A DNA stretch of 64,000 nt from Rhizobium sp. N324 (GCF_001664485.1 NZ_CP013630.1:1801001-1865000); one strand, 5' to 3'; positions 27,487 through 37,385 are shown, counted from the first letter of the stretch. The notes: a model not told the origin generated them from the letters alone. A program made the numbers and translations.

Positions 27487-28143
27487 TCACGAAGCCGACG
27501 CCATGGCGCGATTGCGCGTCCGGCCCTGGCCCTTTTTCCGGTTGCGGGCAATCGGCCGCCAGGAGCGGTAGAGGATGAGCGCGATGATCAGCCCGACATA
27601 GATATATTGCTCGAGATCGAGGATCTTGGTCGAGAGCGCGAAGTGCAGCGCTCCGCAGGCGGCGACAATGTAGACGAGCCGGTGCAGCCAGATCCAGTTC
27701 TTGCCGAGGCGGCGGATCGAGACATTATTGGATGTCACCGCCAGCGGAATGAGCATCGCAAGCCCGGCCATGCCGAACATGATAAAGGGGCGCTTCAGCA
27801 CGTCATTGACGACGGCGTGGATATCCATCGCCTGGTCGAGCACCATGTAGACGGTAAAATGCATCAGCGCGTAGTAGAAGGTCAGCAAGCCCACCGCGCG
27901 GCGATAACGCAGATAATTCCAGCCGAGGAGCTCGCGGGCCGGGGAGACGGCAAGCGTTGCGATCAGGAAACGGATCGTCCAGATGCCGAGGAAGAGCTCG
28001 AAGGTCTTGACCGGATCGGCGCCGAGCTGATCGGTCGCGCCGAGATAGAAGGTCCAGACCGCCGGCACGAGGCCTGCCACATAAAGCAGCCAGACGGAGG
28101 CGGGCTGCCAGCGCTTCTGGATGGCGAGCGACAATTCCGCCAT
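27487..28143 (-). CDS. msrQ: Heme-binding membrane subunit MsrQ of the MsrPQ methionine sulfoxide reductase
   Basis: MsrQ is the inner-membrane cytochrome b partner that passes electrons from the respiratory chain or flavin reductase to MsrP. The 218-residue protein starts [14 protein letters not shown] and has about six membrane segments of the ferric-reductase-like fold. Likely heme-ligand histidines lie in YYALMHFTVYM, WIWLHRLVYI and GALHFALS. The start overlaps the msrP stop by one base (TGATG), so the two are coupled. Confidence 0.93.
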   Translation of the reverse strand: MAELSLAIQKRWQPASVWLLYVAGLVPAVWTFYLGATDQLGADPVKTFELFLGIWTIRFLIATLAVSPARELLGWNYLRYRRAVGLLTFYYALMHFTVYMVLDQAMDIHAVVNDVLKRPFIMFGMAGLAMLIPLAVTSNNVSIRRLGKNWIWLHRLVYIVAACGALHFALSTKILDLEQYIYVGLIIALILYRSWRPIARNRKKGQGRTRNRAMASAS

Positions 28144-29090
28144 CAGAAATTCGCCTTCAGATCCATGCCAGCATAGAGGCTCGCCACCTCGTCGGCATAG
28201 CCGTTGAAGGGCAGGGTGGAATGGCGGCTCGCGCCGAAGAAGCCGCTTTCGCCGATGCGCCGTTCGCTCGCCTGGCTCCAGCGCGGATGGTCGACTTCCG
28301 GATTGACGTTGGCGTAGAAGCCGTACTCCTGCGGATTGGTCACCTGCCAGGTGTTCTTCGGCTGCTGGTCCGTGAGGGTGATCCTGACGATCGATTTGAT
28401 GCCCTTGAAGCCGTATTTCCACGGCACGACGAGGCGCATCGGCGCGCCGTTCTGGTTCGGCAGCGTCTCGCCATAAAGCCCGACGGCAAGCAGCGTCAGC
28501 GGATGGCGCGCCTCGTCGAGGCGCAAACCTTCGACATAGGGCCAGTCGAGCGACTGGAAGAAGCCCTTCTGTCCCGGCATCTCGTCCGGCCGCACGACGG
28601 TTTCGAAGGCGACATATTTGGCGCTGCCGAGCGGCTCCACCTTGTCGAGCAGCGATGCCAGCGGAAAGCCGTCCCAGGGAATGACCATCGACCAGGCTTC
28701 GACACAGCGCATGCGATAGGTGCGCTCCTCGATCGGGAATTCCTTCATCAGCGCCTCGAGGTCGAAGGTGCCTGGTTTGTTGACCATGCCGTCGACCTTG
28801 ATCGTCCAGGGCAGCGGCTTGAAATCGCCGGAATTGGCTGCGGGATCGGCCTTGTCGAGGCCGAACTCATAGAAGTTGTTGTAGGTGGTGACGTCCTTGA
28901 GCGGCGTCGGCTTCTCGTCGACCTTGTACTTGCTCCCGATAGCGGAAAGCGCGGCCGCGCTCGCCTTGCCGGCGCCGTAGAGCGCCATGGCGCCGAGAGC
29001 CGCTGCGCCCAGGAATTCACGCCGGCGCACATAGATCTGGCGCGGAGTGATCTCCGACGACGCGATCTTCGGGGGGCGATAGCTTGGCAT
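28143..29090 (-). CDS. msrP: Periplasmic molybdopterin methionine sulfoxide reductase MsrP
   Basis: MsrP repairs oxidised methionines in periplasmic proteins, using a molybdenum cofactor. The 315-residue protein has a Tat signal with RRREFLG at 22-28, followed by a hydrophobic stretch ending near ASAA. The oxidoreductase molybdopterin domain has [13 protein letters not shown], where Cys129 is the expected Mo ligand. It is the first gene of the msrPQ pair and diverges from ilvD. Confidence 0.95.
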   Translation of the reverse strand: MPSYRPPKIASSEITPRQIYVRRREFLGAAALGAMALYGAGKASAAALSAIGSKYKVDEKPTPLKDVTTYNNFYEFGLDKADPAANSGDFKPLPWTIKVDGMVNKPGTFDLEALMKEFPIEERTYRMRCVEAWSMVIPWDGFPLASLLDKVEPLGSAKYVAFETVVRPDEMPGQKGFFQSLDWPYVEGLRLDEARHPLTLLAVGLYGETLPNQNGAPMRLVVPWKYGFKGIKSIVRITLTDQQPKNTWQVTNPQEYGFYANVNPEVDHPRWSQASERRIGESGFFGASRHSTLPFNGYADEVASLYAGMDLKANF

Positions 29091-29419
29091 GACGAAAAAC
29101 CTCCAGGGCGGATTTCCCGAATATAGTCTCTAAACGAACCGCCCGCATATTCGTATTAGTGTCTAAGCCTTGAATATTGCTGACGGGAAGCCAACTTTTT
29201 GTGTTCGGCTGTGATGGAATAGGCTGTAACCGAACCGCGCGCCGAACCGTATATCATCGATGGTGCTCCGTCCGCAGCGTACCGGATTTGACCTTGCCGG
29301 TAGTGACAGCCCCCGTCGATTGGATTAGGACAATTCCAAAAGGCAGCGTTCGCCCGGCCCGCAGGCTTCATGCCGCTTCGCTTCGCCTGATCATTTCCGA
29401 CACGTCGAGGAAGACACCG
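29091..29419. promoter_or_regulatory. 329-bp divergent control region between msrP and ilvD
   Basis: No gene fits here. Near msrP there is an inverted repeat CGAATAT-N22-ATATTCG (29118-29124, 29147-29153) and a tandem 12-mer, TAGTCTCTAAAC (29124) and TAGTGTCTAAGC (29157), 33 bp apart and matching at 10 of 12 positions. These look like a tandem regulator site. Start points for either gene cannot be fixed. Confidence 0.4.
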
Positions 29420-31258
29420 ATGCCAGCTTACCGTTCGAGAACCACGACCCACGGCCGCAACATGGCAGGCGCGCGCGGCCTTTGGCGCGCCACGGGCATG
29501 AAGGATTCGGATTTCGGCAAGCCGATCATCGCGGTGGTGAATTCCTTCACCCAGTTCGTGCCCGGCCACGTGCACCTGAAGGATCTCGGTCAGCTCGTCG
29601 CCCGCGAAATCGAGGCGGCCGGCGGTGTCGCCAAGGAGTTCAACACGATCGCCGTCGACGACGGCATCGCCATGGGCCATGACGGCATGCTCTATTCGCT
29701 GCCCTCGCGCGAGCTCATCGCCGACAGCGTCGAATACATGGTCAATGCCCATTGCGCCGACGCCATGGTCTGCATCTCCAACTGCGACAAGATCACTCCC
29801 GGCATGCTGATGGCGTCGTTGCGCCTCAACATACCCACCGTCTTCGTCTCCGGCGGTCCGATGGAAGCGGGCAAGGTCGTGCTGCACGGCAAAACCCATG
29901 CACTCGACCTCGTCGATGCCATGGTCGCCGCAGCCGATGAAAAGATCAGCGATGAGGACGTCCAGACCATCGAGCGCTCGGCCTGTCCGACCTGCGGCTC
30001 CTGCTCCGGCATGTTCACCGCCAATTCGATGAACTGCCTGACGGAGGCGCTCGGCCTGTCGCTGCCCGGCAACGGCTCGACGCTCGCCACCCACGCCGAC
30101 CGCAAGCGTCTCTTCGTCGAGGCCGGCCATCTGATCGTCGATCTCGCCCGCCGTTACTATGAGCAGGACGATATCAAGGCGCTGCCGCGCACGATCGCCT
30201 CCAAGCAGGCCTTCGAGAATGCCATGGCGCTCGACATCGCCATGGGCGGCTCGACCAATACGGTCCTGCACATCCTTGCCGCCGCCCATGAAGGCGAGAT
30301 CGATTTCACCATGGCCGATATCGACGCGCTTTCGCGCCGGGTGCCCTGCCTGTCGAAGGTCGCACCCGCCAAGAGCGATGTGCATATGGAAGACGTGCAC
30401 CGCGCCGGCGGCATCATGTCGATCCTCGGCGAACTCGACAAGGGCGGTCTCTTGAACCGCGATTGCCCGACCGTGCATGCCGAGACCCTGGGCGATGCGA
30501 TCGACCGCTGGGACATTACCCGCACCAACAGCGACACCGTCCGCAATTTCTATCGCGCCGCGCCCGGCGGCATCCCGACCCAGGTCGCCTTCAGCCAGGA
30601 GGCCCGCTGGGACGAACTCGACACCGACCGCCAGAACGGCGTCATCCGCTCGGTCGAACATCCTTTCTCCAAGGATGGCGGCCTTGCCGTGCTCAAGGGC
30701 AACCTTGCGGTCGACGGCTGCATCGTCAAGACCGCCGGCGTCGATGAATCCATCCTGAAATTCTCAGGTCCGGCCCGCGTCTTCGAAAGCCAGGATGCCT
30801 CGGTCAAGGCGATCCTCGCCAACGAGGTCAAGGCGGGAGACGTCGTGGTCATTCGCTATGAAGGCCCGAAGGGCGGCCCCGGCATGCAGGAAATGCTTTA
30901 TCCGACGAGCTATCTGAAATCGAAGGGCCTCGGCAAGGCCTGCGCGCTGATCACCGACGGCCGCTTCTCCGGCGGCACCTCGGGCCTCTCGATCGGCCAC
31001 GCGTCGCCGGAAGCAGCCAATGGCGGCACGATCGGCCTGGTGCGCGAAGGCGACATGATCGACATCGACATCCCGAACCGCACGATCAGCCTGCGCGTCG
31101 GCGAGGCCGAACTTGCCGCCCGCCGCGCCGATCAGGACGCCAAGGGCTGGCATCCCACAGAAGTGCGCAAGCGCAACGTCACGACGGCGCTGAAGGCTTA
31201 CGCTGCCTTCGCCACGAGCGCCGACCGTGGTGCCGTGCGCGATCTGAACGCCCGCTGA
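29420..31258 (+). CDS. ilvD: Dihydroxy-acid dehydratase
   Basis: IlvD dehydrates 2,3-dihydroxy-isovalerate (and the methylvalerate analogue) in branched-chain amino acid synthesis, using an Fe-S cluster. The ATG at 29420 gives the typical 612 residues starting [14 protein letters not shown]; the in-frame extension upstream is not conserved and lies in the promoter region. Signature motifs [10 protein letters not shown] and [19 protein letters not shown] hold the cluster cysteines; GRFSGGTSG occurs near the C-terminus. Confidence 0.97.
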   Translation: MPAYRSRTTTHGRNMAGARGLWRATGMKDSDFGKPIIAVVNSFTQFVPGHVHLKDLGQLVAREIEAAGGVAKEFNTIAVDDGIAMGHDGMLYSLPSRELIADSVEYMVNAHCADAMVCISNCDKITPGMLMASLRLNIPTVFVSGGPMEAGKVVLHGKTHALDLVDAMVAAADEKISDEDVQTIERSACPTCGSCSGMFTANSMNCLTEALGLSLPGNGSTLATHADRKRLFVEAGHLIVDLARRYYEQDDIKALPRTIASKQAFENAMALDIAMGGSTNTVLHILAAAHEGEIDFTMADIDALSRRVPCLSKVAPAKSDVHMEDVHRAGGIMSILGELDKGGLLNRDCPTVHAETLGDAIDRWDITRTNSDTVRNFYRAAPGGIPTQVAFSQEARWDELDTDRQNGVIRSVEHPFSKDGGLAVLKGNLAVDGCIVKTAGVDESILKFSGPARVFESQDASVKAILANEVKAGDVVVIRYEGPKGGPGMQEMLYPTSYLKSKGLGKACALITDGRFSGGTSGLSIGHASPEAANGGTIGLVREGDMIDIDIPNRTISLRVGEAELAARRADQDAKGWHPTEVRKRNVTTALKAYAAFATSADRGAVRDLNAR

Positions 31259-31299
31259 CCCACCTATCAGACCTGCTGATTCAAGGTCAGCTGCTCAAG

Positions 31300-31335
31300 A
31301 CCGGTCGCTTTCAAAGCGGCCGGTTGATGTTTTTA
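31300..31335 (+). terminator. Terminator after ilvD, overlapping the end of the convergent gene
   Basis: The 11-bp stem ACCGGTCGCTT / AAGCGGCCGGT (one T-G pair) with a TCA loop is followed within a few bases by GTTTTT. The stem spans the stop codon of the convergent LprI-like gene. Confidence 0.75.
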
Positions 31336-31664
31336 TAGGTCTCGCCGAGCTGTTTCAGCCGCTCCTCATAGGCAGCCTTGATACAGGCGGCATCCGCCGC
31401 GCATTCCTGCCGTTTCTTCAGCCAGGCGGTCTGCTCGTCCTGCAATGTTCCGCGTGAGCCCATCGCCAGCAGACCGGAGAGCAGCTCGAAGGTCGTCACC
31501 ATCTTCACGTCGGCATCGTTGAGCGCGCGATTGTCGCAGATCGCCTTTTCATCAGGCTTCAATTCCTTCGCATCGCAGTCGAAGCTCGCCGCCTGCGCCA
31601 TATCCGATGCGAAGATCGAAATCGCAAAACCAAAACCCATCATCATCGCTCTTGCCGTCATCAT
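31311..31664 (-). CDS. Secreted LprI-like (DUF1311) protein
   Basis: The product is a small exported protein resembling the N-terminal domain of the lysozyme inhibitor LprI. The 117-residue reading starts MMTARAMMMGFGFAIS, a signal peptide ending near MAQAAS. The mature part has four cysteines (FDC, AIC, QEC, AAC) arranged as in the family, with DEQTAWLKKRQEC as its core. AAAGGGAC lies upstream; a longer N-terminal reading lacks support. Lysozyme inhibition is not shown for most members, so function is tentative. Confidence 0.75.
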   Translation of the reverse strand: MMTARAMMMGFGFAISIFASDMAQAASFDCDAKELKPDEKAICDNRALNDADVKMVTTFELLSGLLAMGSRGTLQDEQTAWLKKRQECAADAACIKAAYEERLKQLGETYKNINRPL

Positions 31665-31686
31665 TCCATGTCCCTTTTGCTCCTGG

Positions 31687-32067
31687 TCAGCCCAGTTTGC
31701 GCAATGCCAGAGCCAGGAAGATGATGCAGGCAAACCAGACGGCAAGGATGAAGATCAGCCCGGCCCGGCCGGAAGGACGCTCGATGCGTCTTGCCGCTTC
31801 ATCGCGCAGCGCGCTCATCATTTCTGCCGGAATAAGCCGCGTCGCCAGCAGAATGCCGAGCGGCACGATCAGGAGATCGTCGAGATAGCCGAGCACCGGA
31901 ATGAAATCGGGGATGAGATCGATGGGGGACAGCGCATAGGCCGCAACGGCGCCGGCCACCGCTTTCGCATGCCAGGGCACCCGCGGATCCCGCGCGGCAA
32001 GCCATAGAGCGATGATGTCACGCTTCAGTGACTTCGCCCAGGTTTTGGCTTTTGATATCAGTCGCAT
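31687..32067 (-). CDS. DUF1232 (YkvA-like) membrane protein
   Basis: The 126-residue protein starts MRLISKAKTWAKSLKRD and has the DUF1232 core PWHAKAVAGAVAAYALSPIDLIPDFIPVLGYLDDLL, here read as two adjacent segments around the SPIDLIPDFIP hallmark. A C-terminal membrane helix (AGLIFILAVWFACIIFLALA) follows. The role of the family is unknown. It is transcribed toward the LprI-like gene, 22 bp away, possibly with it. Confidence 0.8.
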   Translation of the reverse strand: MRLISKAKTWAKSLKRDIIALWLAARDPRVPWHAKAVAGAVAAYALSPIDLIPDFIPVLGYLDDLLIVPLGILLATRLIPAEMMSALRDEAARRIERPSGRAGLIFILAVWFACIIFLALALRKLG

Positions 32068-32240
32068 GGCCGCTCTTCCTGAATCGAATTCGCAAAGACT
32101 TCCAGCGAAGTCTTGCGGGCACATATCTGCCTTATTCTTCCATGCTTCCGCCCTCTTTCCTTTCTAGCGTCGGGCCGCAGAACAAGATGATTTTGGGCCG
32201 GTTCGGCCTGAAATCTGAATACTGTTCGCATTAAATAGTT

Positions 32241-32290
32241 AGAGCACGATGTCGTCCGAAAACCGCTCACACTTTTCGGCATCATGCTCT
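32241..32290. repeat. Palindromic intergenic repeat upstream of the DegP-type gene
   Basis: The arms AGAGCACGATG and CATCATGCTCT pair with one mismatch around CCGAAAACCGCTCACACTTTT, the inverted form of the core found at 26168 and 27368. It probably forms a hairpin at the start of, or just before, the degP-like transcript. Confidence 0.65.
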
Positions 32291-32325
32291 AAAACTATCC
32301 ACAAGAGGATTCAAAAGGAATACCC

Positions 32326-33729
32326 ATGCAAGGCCTGTTCAAGCGCGCCTCCGTCTCGCTACTCGCTCTCATGCTCGTTCTGCCGGCTGCGGCCAATGCG
32401 CAGACCGCAAAGACCGTGCCCGAGAGCCAGATGCAGATGCAGCTCTCTTTCGCGCCGCTCGTCAAACAGACGTCGGGCGCCGTCGTCAATGTCTATGCGG
32501 AAAAGACCGTCCGGCGGCAGTCGCCCTTTGCCGGCGACCCCTTCTTCGAGCAGTTCTTCGGCCAGCAGATGCCGAATCGCTCGGAGAAGCAGTCCTCGCT
32601 CGGTTCCGGCGTCATCGTCGAGGCGAACGGCACTGTCGTCACCAACAATCACGTCGTCGAAGGCGCCGACGACATCAAGGTTGCGCTGCCGGATGGACGC
32701 GAGTTCCCCTGCAAGGTGGTGCTGCGCGACGATCGTGTCGATCTTGCCGTGCTGAAGATCGACACCAAGGAAAGTTTTCCGACATTGCCGATCGGCAATT
32801 CCGATGCGGTCGAGGTCGGCGATCTCGTGCTGGCGATTGGCAATCCCTTCGGCGTCGGCCAGACGGTGACGAGCGGCATCGTCTCAGCACTGGCCCGCAA
32901 CCAGGTGGTCAGGAACGAGTTCGGCTTCTTCATTCAGACCGACGCCTCGATCAATCCCGGCAATTCCGGCGGCGCCCTGATGAACATGAAAGGCGAGCTG
33001 ATCGGCATCAACACCGCGATCTTCTCGCGCGGCGGCGGCTCGAACGGCATCGGCTTCGCCATCCCCGCCAATCTGGTCAAGGTCTTCCTCGCTTCGGCCG
33101 ATGCCGGCGTCAAATCCTTCGAGCGGCCCTATGTCGGCGCCAGTTTCGATGCCGTGACTTCCGAAGTCGCTGAGGCGCTGGGGCTGAACAAGGTTCGCGG
33201 CGCGCTCGTCGTCAAGGTTTCGGAAGGCGGCCCGGCCGCCAAGGCCGGGCTGAAGGCCGGCGAAATCGTCACTGCCGTCGACGGTATTTCGGTCGAACAT
33301 CCGGATGCGCTGCTTTACCGGCTGACGACGGCCGGTCTCGGCAAGTCGGTCAAGCTCACCGTTGTCGAGAACGGCCGCGAGGAGCAGTTGCCACTGACGC
33401 TCGATCGCGCCCCGGAAACCTCGCCGCGCGACCAGCGCACCATCGGCGGGCGCACTCCCTTCAGCGGCGCTGTCGTCGAGAACCTGTCGCCGCGGGTCGC
33501 CGACGAGTTGCGCATGCCGCCGGAATCGGCGGGCGTCGTCGTCTCCGAGGTGAAGGAGGATTCACCGGCCGCCCGTCTCGGCTTCGAGCCGAAGGATATC
33601 ATCGTCTCGATCAACGGCACCGATGTGAAGACCACCAGCGAACTGTCCGAGATCGCCGAGAGCGACCCCGGTCTTTGGCGGGTGGAGATCGAGCGCGACG
33701 GTCAGCGCATCCGGCAGTTCTTCCGATGA
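32326..33729 (+). CDS. Do/DegP-family periplasmic serine protease with two PDZ domains
   Basis: This is a periplasmic protease/chaperone that degrades misfolded envelope proteins. The 467-residue protein has a signal peptide (1 to about 25, ending ANAQ). The trypsin-like domain carries the full triad His109 (TNNHVV), Asp139 (RVDLAVL) and Ser214 (GNSGGA). Two PDZ domains follow (about 275-360 and 380-465). The stop overlaps the rarA start (ATGA). Rhizobia have several Do-like paralogues, so no specific gene name is assigned. Confidence 0.94.
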   Translation: MQGLFKRASVSLLALMLVLPAAANAQTAKTVPESQMQMQLSFAPLVKQTSGAVVNVYAEKTVRRQSPFAGDPFFEQFFGQQMPNRSEKQSSLGSGVIVEANGTVVTNNHVVEGADDIKVALPDGREFPCKVVLRDDRVDLAVLKIDTKESFPTLPIGNSDAVEVGDLVLAIGNPFGVGQTVTSGIVSALARNQVVRNEFGFFIQTDASINPGNSGGALMNMKGELIGINTAIFSRGGGSNGIGFAIPANLVKVFLASADAGVKSFERPYVGASFDAVTSEVAEALGLNKVRGALVVKVSEGGPAAKAGLKAGEIVTAVDGISVEHPDALLYRLTTAGLGKSVKLTVVENGREEQLPLTLDRAPETSPRDQRTIGGRTPFSGAVVENLSPRVADELRMPPESAGVVVSEVKEDSPAARLGFEPKDIIVSINGTDVKTTSELSEIAESDPGLWRVEIERDGQRIRQFFR

Positions 33730-35042
33730 GCAATGATCTCTTCGCGCCGCGCGTTCCGGAGGAGGTCGCCGCCAGGCGGCCGCTTGCCGACCGGCTGCGG
33801 CCGAAGACGCTTGCCGATGTCACCGGTCAGAAACATCTGACCGGTGAAGACGGCGTGCTGAAACGGATGATCGAAAGCGGTTCGCTGGGCTCGATGATTT
33901 TCTGGGGTCCGCCCGGCACCGGCAAGACGACGGTGGCACGGCTGCTTTCGGGCGAGGCGGGGCTGGCTTTCGAGCAGATTTCGGCGATTTTCTCAGGGGT
34001 CGCCGACCTGAAGAAGGTGTTCGAAACTGCCCGCCTGCGTCGCATGGACGGCCGTCAGACGCTGCTCTTCGTCGACGAGATCCACCGCTTCAACCGCGCC
34101 CAGCAAGACAGTTTCCTGCCCGTCATGGAGGACGGCACCGTCATCCTGGTCGGCGCCACCACCGAAAACCCGTCCTTCGAGCTCAACGCCGCTCTGCTGT
34201 CGCGCGCCCGCGTGCTGACCTTCAAGTCGCATGACGAGGAGAGCCTTGAGGAGTTGCTGAAGCGCGCCGAGGCGATCGAGCAGAAGCCGCTGCCGCTGAC
34301 GGAGGAAGCGCGCGTCAGCCTGATCCGCATGGCCGATGGCGACGGCCGCGCGGTGCTCACACTTGCGGAAGAGGTCTGGCGGGCCGCGCGCGAGGGCGAG
34401 AGTTTCGATACCGAAGGCCTGACGCGTATCGTCCAGCGCCGCGCCCCGGTCTATGACAAGGCGCAGGACGGCCACTACAATCTGATCTCGGCGCTGCATA
34501 AATCCGTGCGCGGCTCGGACCCGGATGCCGCCCTTTATTATCTCGCCCGCATGTTCGATGCCGGCGAGGATCCGCTCTATCTCGGCCGGCGGCTGGTGCG
34601 CATGGCGGTGGAGGATATCGGCCTTGCCGATCCGCAGGCGCTGGTGATCTGCAACGCCGCCAAGGATGCCTATGAGTATCTCGGCTCGCCGGAGGGAGAG
34701 CTGGCGCTCGCCCAAGCCTGCGTCTATCTCGCCACCGCGCCGAAATCGAATGCCGTCTACACCGCCTTCAAGGCGGCAAGCCAGGCCGCCAAGCAGAACG
34801 GCTCGCTGCTGCCGCCAAAGCATATTCTCAATGCGCCGACCAAGCTGATGAAGGGCGAGGGTTACGGCGACGGCTACCGCTACGACCATGACGAGCCGGA
34901 TGCCTTTTCCGGCCAGGATTATTTCCCGGAGAAAATGGGCCGCCAGACCTTCTACGATCCGCCGGAGCGCGGCTTCGAGCGCGATATCCGCAAGCGGCTG
35001 GAATGGTGGGACAAACTGCGCAAGGAGCGCAAGCCGCGCTGA
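33726..35042 (+). CDS. rarA: Replication-associated recombination protein RarA (MgsA-like AAA+ ATPase)
   Basis: RarA acts at stalled replication forks and is related to clamp-loader ATPases. The 438-residue protein has Walker A GPPGTGKTT (61-69), Walker B LLFVDEIHRFN, the sensor segment GATTENPSFELNAALLSR, and the C-terminal tetramerisation part (SALHKSVRGSDPDAALYYLARM). The start MSNDLFAP overlaps the protease stop by ATGA; an extended reading inside the upstream gene is rejected. Coupling of degP-like and rarA is a common rhizobial arrangement as far as I recall. Confidence 0.95.
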   Translation: MSNDLFAPRVPEEVAARRPLADRLRPKTLADVTGQKHLTGEDGVLKRMIESGSLGSMIFWGPPGTGKTTVARLLSGEAGLAFEQISAIFSGVADLKKVFETARLRRMDGRQTLLFVDEIHRFNRAQQDSFLPVMEDGTVILVGATTENPSFELNAALLSRARVLTFKSHDEESLEELLKRAEAIEQKPLPLTEEARVSLIRMADGDGRAVLTLAEEVWRAAREGESFDTEGLTRIVQRRAPVYDKAQDGHYNLISALHKSVRGSDPDAALYYLARMFDAGEDPLYLGRRLVRMAVEDIGLADPQALVICNAAKDAYEYLGSPEGELALAQACVYLATAPKSNAVYTAFKAASQAAKQNGSLLPPKHILNAPTKLMKGEGYGDGYRYDHDEPDAFSGQDYFPEKMGRQTFYDPPERGFERDIRKRLEWWDKLRKERKPR

Positions 35043-35075
35043 TGCATCTGAACCTGTTCGGTTGGTGAACGGCGC

Positions 35076-35750
35076 TCAGCCGCCAAGCGCGATCGCTATT
35101 GCAACCAAAAGCAAGCCGAGACAAGTCATTGTCATGCCTGCATAAACAGGCCTCCCTCCTGAAAACCGCGCCCATGCATAGCCCGTCACGAACAGCAGCG
35201 TGATGAGAAACAGGTTGCTGGTCCTCAGGGCAAGGTGCGCATCGTCAATGAAAAAGAAAGGGATCACTGCCGGAATGGCGGTAGCAGAGACCAGAACGAA
35301 GACCGCGATTGCGGCGAACAGATCGCCTTTCGGGAGGGACGCCTTCACAGGATCGGCCCGGCATGCGAGCGTCAGGAGCGTTCGATAGAGCGCGTCCGCG
35401 TCAGCGCCCCTTGCAGAGAACGGTGCCTCCTCTATCGGGAATTCGTTCGCAAGCACCGTCAGCGCCGCAGATTCGCTTCTGGCGGTTTTGATTTGCCGAA
35501 AAAGGCGCAGCCGTCTGCTTTTGTAAAACGTCGTACCCAGGAAGAACAAGACGGCGTCAATGATCCCCCAGGCGACGTTGCAACCGATCGTCGCGACGAT
35601 CAGATCGTGGACATCTAACCCTTCCTTTTCAAAAACCAGCCTCGAACCGACCGTCAGCGTCAGCGCCATGATCAATCCGAAAAGGAGTTCGCCGAGCGCA
35701 TCGCCAGGATCAATGATATTGGTGATGCGACCGATCGGTTTCGAAGTCAT
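35076..35750 (-). CDS. VIT1/CCC1-like integral membrane protein
   Basis: The 224-residue protein has about five membrane segments: one or two near 20-75, then three near 145-222. The N-terminal DALGELLFGLIMALTLTVGSR resembles the first helix of VIT1/CCC1 transporters, which move Fe2+ or Mn2+. The C-terminal ATAIPAVIPFFFIDD and GYAWARFSGGRP also fit distant members. The cytoplasmic part lacks an obvious metal-binding site, so transport of iron is not established. It converges on rarA. Confidence 0.6.
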   Translation of the reverse strand: MTSKPIGRITNIIDPGDALGELLFGLIMALTLTVGSRLVFEKEGLDVHDLIVATIGCNVAWGIIDAVLFFLGTTFYKSRRLRLFRQIKTARSESAALTVLANEFPIEEAPFSARGADADALYRTLLTLACRADPVKASLPKGDLFAAIAVFVLVSATAIPAVIPFFFIDDAHLALRTSNLFLITLLFVTGYAWARFSGGRPVYAGMTMTCLGLLLVAIAIALGG

Positions 35751-35880
35751 GGACCGCTTCCCATGTGATGAAGACCATAGTGGCGACGCGGCGTGGTCTT
35801 GCGGCCGTCACTGTGATCGACATTGCAGCCTGATTCATTGATCGTGATCAAAGAACAGCGCGATCGGACGTGTCCATGGA

Positions 35881-35930
35881 GCGCGTCGGCGCTACCGCGA
35901 CGCTTCCCGGAGAGACGCGCGGTGCTGTAA
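35881..35930. repeat. Imperfect inverted repeat, partial copy of a Rhizobium intergenic motif
   Basis: GCGCGTC (35881-35887) and GACGCGC (35914-35920) are complementary, and the right arm continues as GGTGCTGTAA. A similar GCGCGGCGCTGTAA occurs at 48335-48348. Confidence 0.4.
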
Positions 35931-35933
35931 AGC

Positions 35934-36245
35934 TCAGGAGGCGCGCGGCGTCTTCTGATTTGGCGGCGCGGCGATCACCTTGACGGAAGAGTCCGCCAGC
36001 CCGTGATGGCCTTCCATATCGACGACGACGTGCCAGTGGCCGCTTTCCGGAACGGCGATCTTGATCGGCGATTTGCGTGCCACGCCACCGATATATTTGA
36101 AATCGAGAACCTCGGTGAAACGCTGGAAATTCGGCGCCGTCATCAGCCGGACATTGTTCACCGCATTCAACGACACCTCGATGATCGTTCCGGCGCGTTG
36201 TTCTTTAAGATCGTAATGGGTGAAGCGGAAATTCGGTTTCGGCAT
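35934..36245 (-). CDS. DUF1883 domain protein
   Basis: The 103-residue cytoplasmic protein has the pattern of the DUF1883 family: FTHYDLKEQRAGTIIEVSLN, NNVRLMTAPNFQRF, KYIGGVARKSPIKIAVPESG and HWHVVVDMEGHHG. The family is associated in some proteins with TIR domains, but this one is a stand-alone domain. No enzymatic residues are recognisable. It stands as a single gene. Confidence 0.78.
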   Translation of the reverse strand: MPKPNFRFTHYDLKEQRAGTIIEVSLNAVNNVRLMTAPNFQRFTEVLDFKYIGGVARKSPIKIAVPESGHWHVVVDMEGHHGLADSSVKVIAAPPNQKTPRAS

Positions 36246-36413
36246 CGGTCTCGTGGTGTCTGAAGTCTCTGCGACGAGATTTTACCAGCATGCCGGTTAA
36301 GGAAAAGTTGGATATCGGCAGCAAAGCCCGATCGGAGAAATTTCGAAGCGCGGTGTCGGAAAGGCCTGGCCGCCGCCGTCCTTGCGGTATCGACGCAAAA
36401 ACGGAGCAAGGAC

Positions 36414-37355
36414 ATGTCGAAGATGAGGCTGATTTCGATGATTGCAACCGCTGCCGCATTCCTGGCCGCGCCCGACATGGCAGGCGCCGGCGGTGCGCCG
36501 GCGAGCGAGGATAAGGCGGTCGCGCCGATCGTCACGAAGGGAAGCCTGCCGGTCGACGGCATCGACTATTATTACGAAATCCGCGGGGAAGGCGAACCGC
36601 TGCTGTTGCTGCACGGCGGCCTCGGACAGATCGAGATGTTCGCACCGGTCATGCCCGTTTTCACCGACCACCGCCAGGTGATCGCCGTCGATCTGCAGGG
36701 CCATGGCCGCACGCCGCTCGGCAAGCGGCCGATCGAGCTTGCGGCAATCGGCGCCGATCTTGCGGTGCTGGTGAAGCAGCTCGGTTACGACAAGCTCGAC
36801 GTCTACGGCTATTCCTTCGGCGGCGGCGTGGCGCTGAACATGGCGGCGAACGCGCCCGACCAGGTGCGCCGTCTGGTGATTGTGTCGGCGCCCTATGCGC
36901 AGAACGGCTTTTTCCCGGAGATGCTGCCGCAGCAGGCGGCCGTCGGCGCCGGCATGGCCGAGATGATGAAGGACACGCCGATGTTCCTCTCCTACAAGGC
37001 AGTGGCGCCCGACGTGTCCGAATTTCCGAAGCTGCTGGACGCCATGGGTGTGCTGATGCGCGAACCCAAGGATTATGGTGATGCCGTCGCTAAGCTCACC
37101 ATGCCGGTGATGCTGATCTACGGCGATGCCGACATGATCCGCCCCGAGCATATGGTCGATTTCTATCACAAGCTCGGCGGCGGCCTGCGCGACGCCGGCT
37201 GGATGCGGGAGAATATGTCGAAGAACCGGCTGGCGATCCTGCCCGATCTCACCCACTACGAGACCTTCGCTTCGCCACTGGTGGCTAATGTGGCGATGAC
37301 TTTCCTCGACGGCGGCGGCAAGGCGCCGAACTGGGCCGAGCAGGTCGTAAAGTAA
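36414..37355 (+). CDS. Exported alpha/beta hydrolase
   Basis: The 313-residue protein has a probable signal peptide (1 to about 25) and an alpha/beta hydrolase fold. Visible are LLLLHGGLG (oxyanion loop), VDLQGHGRT, the nucleophile elbow GYSFGG with Ser134, and a late histidine in LPDLTHYE. A lid region lies between. Substrate cannot be predicted; esterase or haloperoxidase-like relatives are closest. A terminator follows. Confidence 0.85.
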   Translation: MSKMRLISMIATAAAFLAAPDMAGAGGAPASEDKAVAPIVTKGSLPVDGIDYYYEIRGEGEPLLLLHGGLGQIEMFAPVMPVFTDHRQVIAVDLQGHGRTPLGKRPIELAAIGADLAVLVKQLGYDKLDVYGYSFGGGVALNMAANAPDQVRRLVIVSAPYAQNGFFPEMLPQQAAVGAGMAEMMKDTPMFLSYKAVAPDVSEFPKLLDAMGVLMREPKDYGDAVAKLTMPVMLIYGDADMIRPEHMVDFYHKLGGGLRDAGWMRENMSKNRLAILPDLTHYETFASPLVANVAMTFLDGGGKAPNWAEQVVK

Positions 37356-37360
37356 GGAAC

Positions 37361-37385
37361 GGCAGCGGGGGCTTCCGCTGCCTTT
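37361..37385 (+). terminator. Terminator after the alpha/beta hydrolase gene
   Basis: The 8-bp stem GGCAGCGG / CCGCTGCC with a GGGCTT loop is followed by TTTG, 6 bp after the stop codon. Confidence 0.7.

Noticed and set aside
29156..30661. Long - strand frame opposite ilvD
   Set aside because: Antisense shadow; ilvD is complete and conserved on the + strand.
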